DNA of 64,000 bases from Microbacterium sp. (GTDB taxonomy: Bacteria > Actinomycetota > Actinomycetes > Actinomycetales > Microbacteriaceae). The position numbers and the translations under genes are program-made. The notes below the pieces were generated by a model. The model was not told the origin of the DNA and searched no databases. It saw nothing but the letters and a program-made list of their open reading frames with translations. Position 1 is the stretch's first letter, and every line of letters begins with the position of its first letter. The stretch covers positions 1-64,000 of the forward strand of contig JAFKIL010000004.1 in NCBI GenBank assembly GCA_017306415.1. The letters are read 5' to 3'. Positions 60,951-64,000 of this stretch are shown in pieces.

Positions 60951-61580
60951 GTGCCCGCAGATCGCCTCCATCTCGTGCGCCACGGGGAGGTCCACAACCC
61001 CCGACGCGTGCTGTACGGGCGTCTTCCCGGGTATCGGCTGAGCGCCGCGGGTCGCCGCATGGCCCGCCAGGCCGCCGACTACGTGCACGGTCTCGAGCGC
61101 CCGATCACGGCACTCGTGTGCTCGCCGCTCGAGCGCACGCGCGAGTCGGCCGAGCCGTTCACCGAGCTGTTCGGCATCGAGCCGGTCGTCGACGACCGTG
61201 TCATCGAGCCCACCAACGTCTTCGAGGGGCGCCGCATGCGCCGCGCGCTGCTCAACCCGCTCAACTGGCGCCACCTGCGTCAGCCGTCGCGCCCGAGCTG
61301 GGGAGAGCCCTACGCCGAGGTCATCGCCCGCATGGACGCCGCGATGACGGATGCCTGGACCCGCGCGGAATCGGGCGACGTCGTGGTGGTCTCGCACCAG
61401 CTGCCGATCTGGGTGACGCACCTCGCCATCGCCGGCGAACCCGCGAAGCACGACCCGCGCAAGCGCCGCTGCGCGCTGTCGAGCGTCACGAGCTTCGAGC
61501 GCCGGGACGACCACTGGGTCGAGGTCGGATACGCAGAGCCCGCCGTCACGTCGGGCGCCGTCGATGTGGGGGCAGTGTGA
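60951..61580 (+). CDS. Histidine phosphatase family protein
   Basis: A 209-residue phosphatase of the phosphoglycerate-mutase fold: catalytic His in HLVRHGEVHNP, SPLERTRESAEPF, and second His in VVVVSHQLPIWV. Substrate unknown. Start is GTG at 60951 with TAGACT (60939-60944) six bases upstream. It overlaps the tlpA-like gene and so leads the cytochrome c maturation operon, the usual actinobacterial order. Confidence 0.93.
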   Translation: MPADRLHLVRHGEVHNPRRVLYGRLPGYRLSAAGRRMARQAADYVHGLERPITALVCSPLERTRESAEPFTELFGIEPVVDDRVIEPTNVFEGRRMRRALLNPLNWRHLRQPSRPSWGEPYAEVIARMDAAMTDAWTRAESGDVVVVSHQLPIWVTHLAIAGEPAKHDPRKRRCALSSVTSFERRDDHWVEVGYAEPAVTSGAVDVGAV

Positions 61581-62182
61581 AGACGTTCAGGCTCAGGGCC
61601 GCGGCATCCTTCGTCCTCGCCGGCGCGCTCGTGGCGGGTCTCGCGGCGTGCTCGAACGACCCGCTCGCGTCGCAGTACCGGGCCGGCGACAACAAGGGCT
61701 ACATCGCCGGCGACTTCGCGTGGAAGGAGTACGACGCCGCCGACCAGCCGCGTGCCGTGACGTTCTCCGGCGTGCTGGACTCGGGAGCGAAGGTGACCAG
61801 TGCCGACTACGCCGGCAAGGTGGTCGTCGTCAACTTCTGGTACGCGGGCTGCGCGCCCTGCCGGCAGGAGGCCCCGCTCCTCGAGAAGGTCTACACGTCC
61901 TTCGCCGGCGAGGATGTCGAGTTCCTGGGTGTGAACACCTACGACCAGGCCGAGACCGCGCAGGCGTTCGCGAAGGCGCACGGGGTCACCTACCCGAGCG
62001 TGATGGACGCGGACACGAAGACCGTGACGGCGGCCCTCGTCGGGGTGGTCCCCGCGGGCGCGACGCCGTCGACCGTCATCATCGGCAAGGACGGCCGGCC
62101 GACCTCGCGCATCGTGGGCGAGATCGAGAGCGCCTCGATCCTCCAGACCCTCGTGCAGGACGCGCTGGACGGGAAGCCGTGA
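61577..62182 (+). CDS. TlpA/ResA-like thiol-disulfide oxidoreductase lipoprotein
   Basis: A 201-residue extracytoplasmic reductant for apocytochrome c. The signal peptide ends at LAAC with lipid-modified Cys25, and the thioredoxin fold has Cys92-Ala-Pro-Cys95 in FWYAGCAPCRQEAP and a cis-Pro segment GATPSTVIIGKDG. It takes electrons from CcdA. The start is GTG at 61577 overlapping the phosphatase stop. Confidence 0.95.
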   Translation: MKTFRLRAAASFVLAGALVAGLAACSNDPLASQYRAGDNKGYIAGDFAWKEYDAADQPRAVTFSGVLDSGAKVTSADYAGKVVVVNFWYAGCAPCRQEAPLLEKVYTSFAGEDVEFLGVNTYDQAETAQAFAKAHGVTYPSVMDADTKTVTAALVGVVPAGATPSTVIIGKDGRPTSRIVGEIESASILQTLVQDALDGKP

Positions 62183-62922
62183 CCGGCCTGGTCGCGGGCG
62201 GGGCGCTGTGGATCGCGATCCCGATCGCGATCCTCGCGGGCCTCGTGTCCTTCCTGTCGCCCTGCGTGCTCCCGCTCGTCCCCGGCTACCTCGGATTCAT
62301 CGGCGGCGCGGTCGCCCCGCGTCGCGGATCGACGGCCAAGACCGGCCGCAGCCGGCTCGTGCTCGGTGTGCTGCTGTTCATCGCCGGGTTCACGGTCGTC
62401 TTCATGGCCGTCAACATCTTCGGCGGCACCGTGGGCATGTTCTTCGTCCAGCAGCGCGACATCATCACGCGCGTCATGGGCGTGGTGGTGATCTTCCTCG
62501 GCCTCGTCTTCATCGGGCTGTTCGGCTTCGCGCAGCGAAACGTCCGCCCGCAGGTGCGCAGCAGCCTCGGTCTCGTCGGCGCGCCGCTTCTCGGCCTCGC
62601 GCTCGGCATCGGGTGGGCGCCGTGCATCGGCCCGACGCTCGCCGTCATCCTGAACATGTCGCTCGACTCCGGCTCTGCGTGGCGGGGTGCCATCCTCGGT
62701 CTCGCGTACTCGCTGGGTCTCGGCATCCCGTTCCTGCTCATCGCGCTCGGCTTCGGCTGGGCCACGCGCTCGGTGACGTTCCTGCGCCGCCACATCCGCG
62801 CCGTGAACCTGATCGGCGGTGCCGTGCTCGTCGTGCTCGGCGTGCTCATGGTGACCGGCGTCTGGACCACCATCACGTCGCAGCTCGTGGGGGTGGTCTC
62901 CAGTGTCACGCCGGCCCTCTGA
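62179..62922 (+). CDS. ccdA: Cytochrome c biogenesis protein CcdA
   Basis: A 247-residue membrane protein with six helices and the two redox Cys in helices 1 and 4: LVSFLSPCVLPLVPGYLG and IGWAPCIGPTLAVIL. It carries electrons from cytoplasmic thioredoxin to the TlpA-like protein. Start is GTG at 62179 within the tlpA stop. Its last 20 bases overlap the predicted start of resB. Confidence 0.96.
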   Translation: MTGLVAGGALWIAIPIAILAGLVSFLSPCVLPLVPGYLGFIGGAVAPRRGSTAKTGRSRLVLGVLLFIAGFTVVFMAVNIFGGTVGMFFVQQRDIITRVMGVVVIFLGLVFIGLFGFAQRNVRPQVRSSLGLVGAPLLGLALGIGWAPCIGPTLAVILNMSLDSGSAWRGAILGLAYSLGLGIPFLLIALGFGWATRSVTFLRRHIRAVNLIGGAVLVVLGVLMVTGVWTTITSQLVGVVSSVTPAL

Positions 62923-64000
62923 TGACGCGTCGGCCGACGCATCCGGCGCCGACCCGCTCCGTCCGTCCGACCATGTCGACGGACGGGTAGCCGTCGACGA
63001 TCGTCCCGATATCGAGGGCATCGTCTCGCCGAAGCTCGGATTCTTCGGGTGGATGCGCTGGGGCTGGCGCCAGCTGACGAGCATGCGCACTGCGCTCGTC
63101 CTGCTCCTCCTCCTCGCCATCGCCGCCGTCCCGGGATCGATCGTGCCCCAGCGCGGAGCCGATCCGAACGGCGTCTCGCAGTACTTCAGCGACAACCCGA
63201 CCCTGGCGCCGGTGCTCGACCACCTGCAGCTGTTCGACGTGTACTCGTCGGCGTGGTTCTCGGCCATCTACATCCTGCTGTTCATCTCCCTCATCGGCTG
63301 CGTCATCCCCCGCACGAAGCACCACTGGGCGGCCCTGCGCGCGCAGCCGCCGCGCACCCCGGCCCGGCTCTCCCGCCTGGACGACCACCGCGAGTCGCTC
63401 GTCGAGCTCGCGCCGGGGACGGATGCCGCAGCCGCCGCCGAGCGGGCGATCGTGCTCGCCGAGCAGCAGCTCCGCAAGGGCGGCTACCGCGTCGCCCGGT
63501 ACGACGCGCGCGGCGCATTCTCGGTCTCGGCCGAGCGCGGCTACCTGCGCGAGACGGGCAACCTCGTCTTCCACGTCGCCCTCGTCGGCGTGCTCCTCGC
63601 GGTCGGCATCGGCGGCGGGTTCACCTACACGGGCCAGCGCGTGATCGTGCAGGGGACGACGTTCGTCAACTCGGTGGGGACGGACTACTCGTCGTTCAAC
63701 CCCGGCCGTTTCGTCGACCCGGACAGCCTTACGCCGTACACGCTGCGTCTCGACAAGTTCGACGTGACCTACCAGCCGATCGGCTCGTCCGCGCCGGGTC
63801 AGGCGGGGGACTTCGTCGCGCACATGACGACGCGGATGCCGGGGGAGAAGGCGCAGTCGGGAGAGATCCGCGTCAACCATCCGCTCGAGATCGGCGGCGA
63901 CAAGGTCTACCTCCTCGGCAACGGCTACGCCCCGACCGTGACCGTGCGCGACGCGAAGGGCACAATCGTGTTCCACGACACCATCCCCTTCCTGCCGCAG
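62903..64000 (+). CDS. resB: Cytochrome c biogenesis protein ResB (3' end outside window)
   Basis: At least 366 residues are visible. After a hydrophilic N-terminus come KLGFFGWMRWGWRQLTSMRT, a helix (LVLLLLLAIAAVPGSIVPQ), a second hydrophobic segment (AIYILLFISLIGCVIPRT), a soluble region, a helix (VFHVALVGVLLAVGIGGG) and the large extracytoplasmic domain (YTLRLDKFDVTY, RVNHPLEIGGDKVYLLGNGYAP). ResB and ResC form the system II heme lyase. The start is assigned to GTG at 62903; a later start is possible. resC is expected to follow. Confidence 0.9.
   Translation, partial: MSRRPSDDASADASGADPLRPSDHVDGRVAVDDRPDIEGIVSPKLGFFGWMRWGWRQLTSMRTALVLLLLLAIAAVPGSIVPQRGADPNGVSQYFSDNPTLAPVLDHLQLFDVYSSAWFSAIYILLFISLIGCVIPRTKHHWAALRAQPPRTPARLSRLDDHRESLVELAPGTDAAAAAERAIVLAEQQLRKGGYRVARYDARGAFSVSAERGYLRETGNLVFHVALVGVLLAVGIGGGFTYTGQRVIVQGTTFVNSVGTDYSSFNPGRFVDPDSLTPYTLRLDKFDVTYQPIGSSAPGQAGDFVAHMTTRMPGEKAQSGEIRVNHPLEIGGDKVYLLGNGYAPTVTVRDAKGTIVFHDTIPFLPQ

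Overview
The window comes from a high-GC actinobacterium, most likely a member of the Microbacteriaceae close to Microbacterium. This rests on base composition, short intergenic gaps, many genes that start directly at the predicted transcription start, an LAxTG-type wall protein, a bS22 (AURKAIP1/COX24-like) ribosomal peptide, a BldC-type regulator, F420-related oxidoreductases and a system II cytochrome c maturation locus. I assign the group by inference; no rRNA or tRNA gene is present to confirm it.

Layout. 1-4.5 kb: an RHS/YD-repeat gene that runs off the left edge and seems to lack its own 5' end, a cell-wall-anchored adhesin-like protein and a small membrane protein. 4.6-16.3 kb: prolyl oligopeptidase, L-serine dehydratase, MarR regulator, DUF2207 membrane protein, DyP peroxidase, phosphoglucose isomerase, and a tautomerase-TetR-thioesterase operon with a clear operator. 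16.4-25.5 kb: S9 peptidase, a GAPDH, a GlxA-type regulator, a tandem pair of pterin-dehydratase-like/VOC fusion genes, an aldo/keto reductase and the RNA ligase RtcB behind an unusual leader. 25.5-30.6 kb: DNA glycosylase, a winged-helix regulator and several small proteins.

30.7-41.2 kb: sbcD-sbcC (DNA end processing), converging on a left-pointing cluster of NAD synthetase, a phytoene-desaturase-like oxidoreductase, a lipase-maturation-factor-like membrane protein and a nucleosidase; then a VapBC toxin-antitoxin pair. 41.3-45.3 kb: a large TM0106-type RecB-like nuclease fused to an SF1 helicase, and a DUF3467 protein. 45.3-53.1 kb: upp/tadA divergent pair, luciferase-like oxidoreductase, CDF transporter, alpha/beta hydrolase, proC, and a Ktr/Trk potassium uptake pair. 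53.2-64 kb: bldC-like gene, bS22, a rhodanese-glutaredoxin-Dabb operon, a four-gene ABC importer, a short aspartyl-tRNA synthetase, and histidine phosphatase-TlpA-CcdA-ResB, which continues past the right edge.

Most of the window is ordinary chromosome. The observations I rate highest are: (1) an almost identical C-terminal peptide (AI[V/I]LK[A/S]ED) on two adjacent unrelated proteins, a CDF transporter and an alpha/beta hydrolase; (2) the rtcB leader, which has a strong promoter, a 30-codon ORF, an intrinsic terminator and a second hairpin; (3) a very consistent leaderless-promoter geometry at about 29 genes; and (4) three families of short intergenic repeats plus an over-represented GGATGC/GCATCC hexamer. 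No CRISPR array, insertion sequence, prophage or tRNA was seen.
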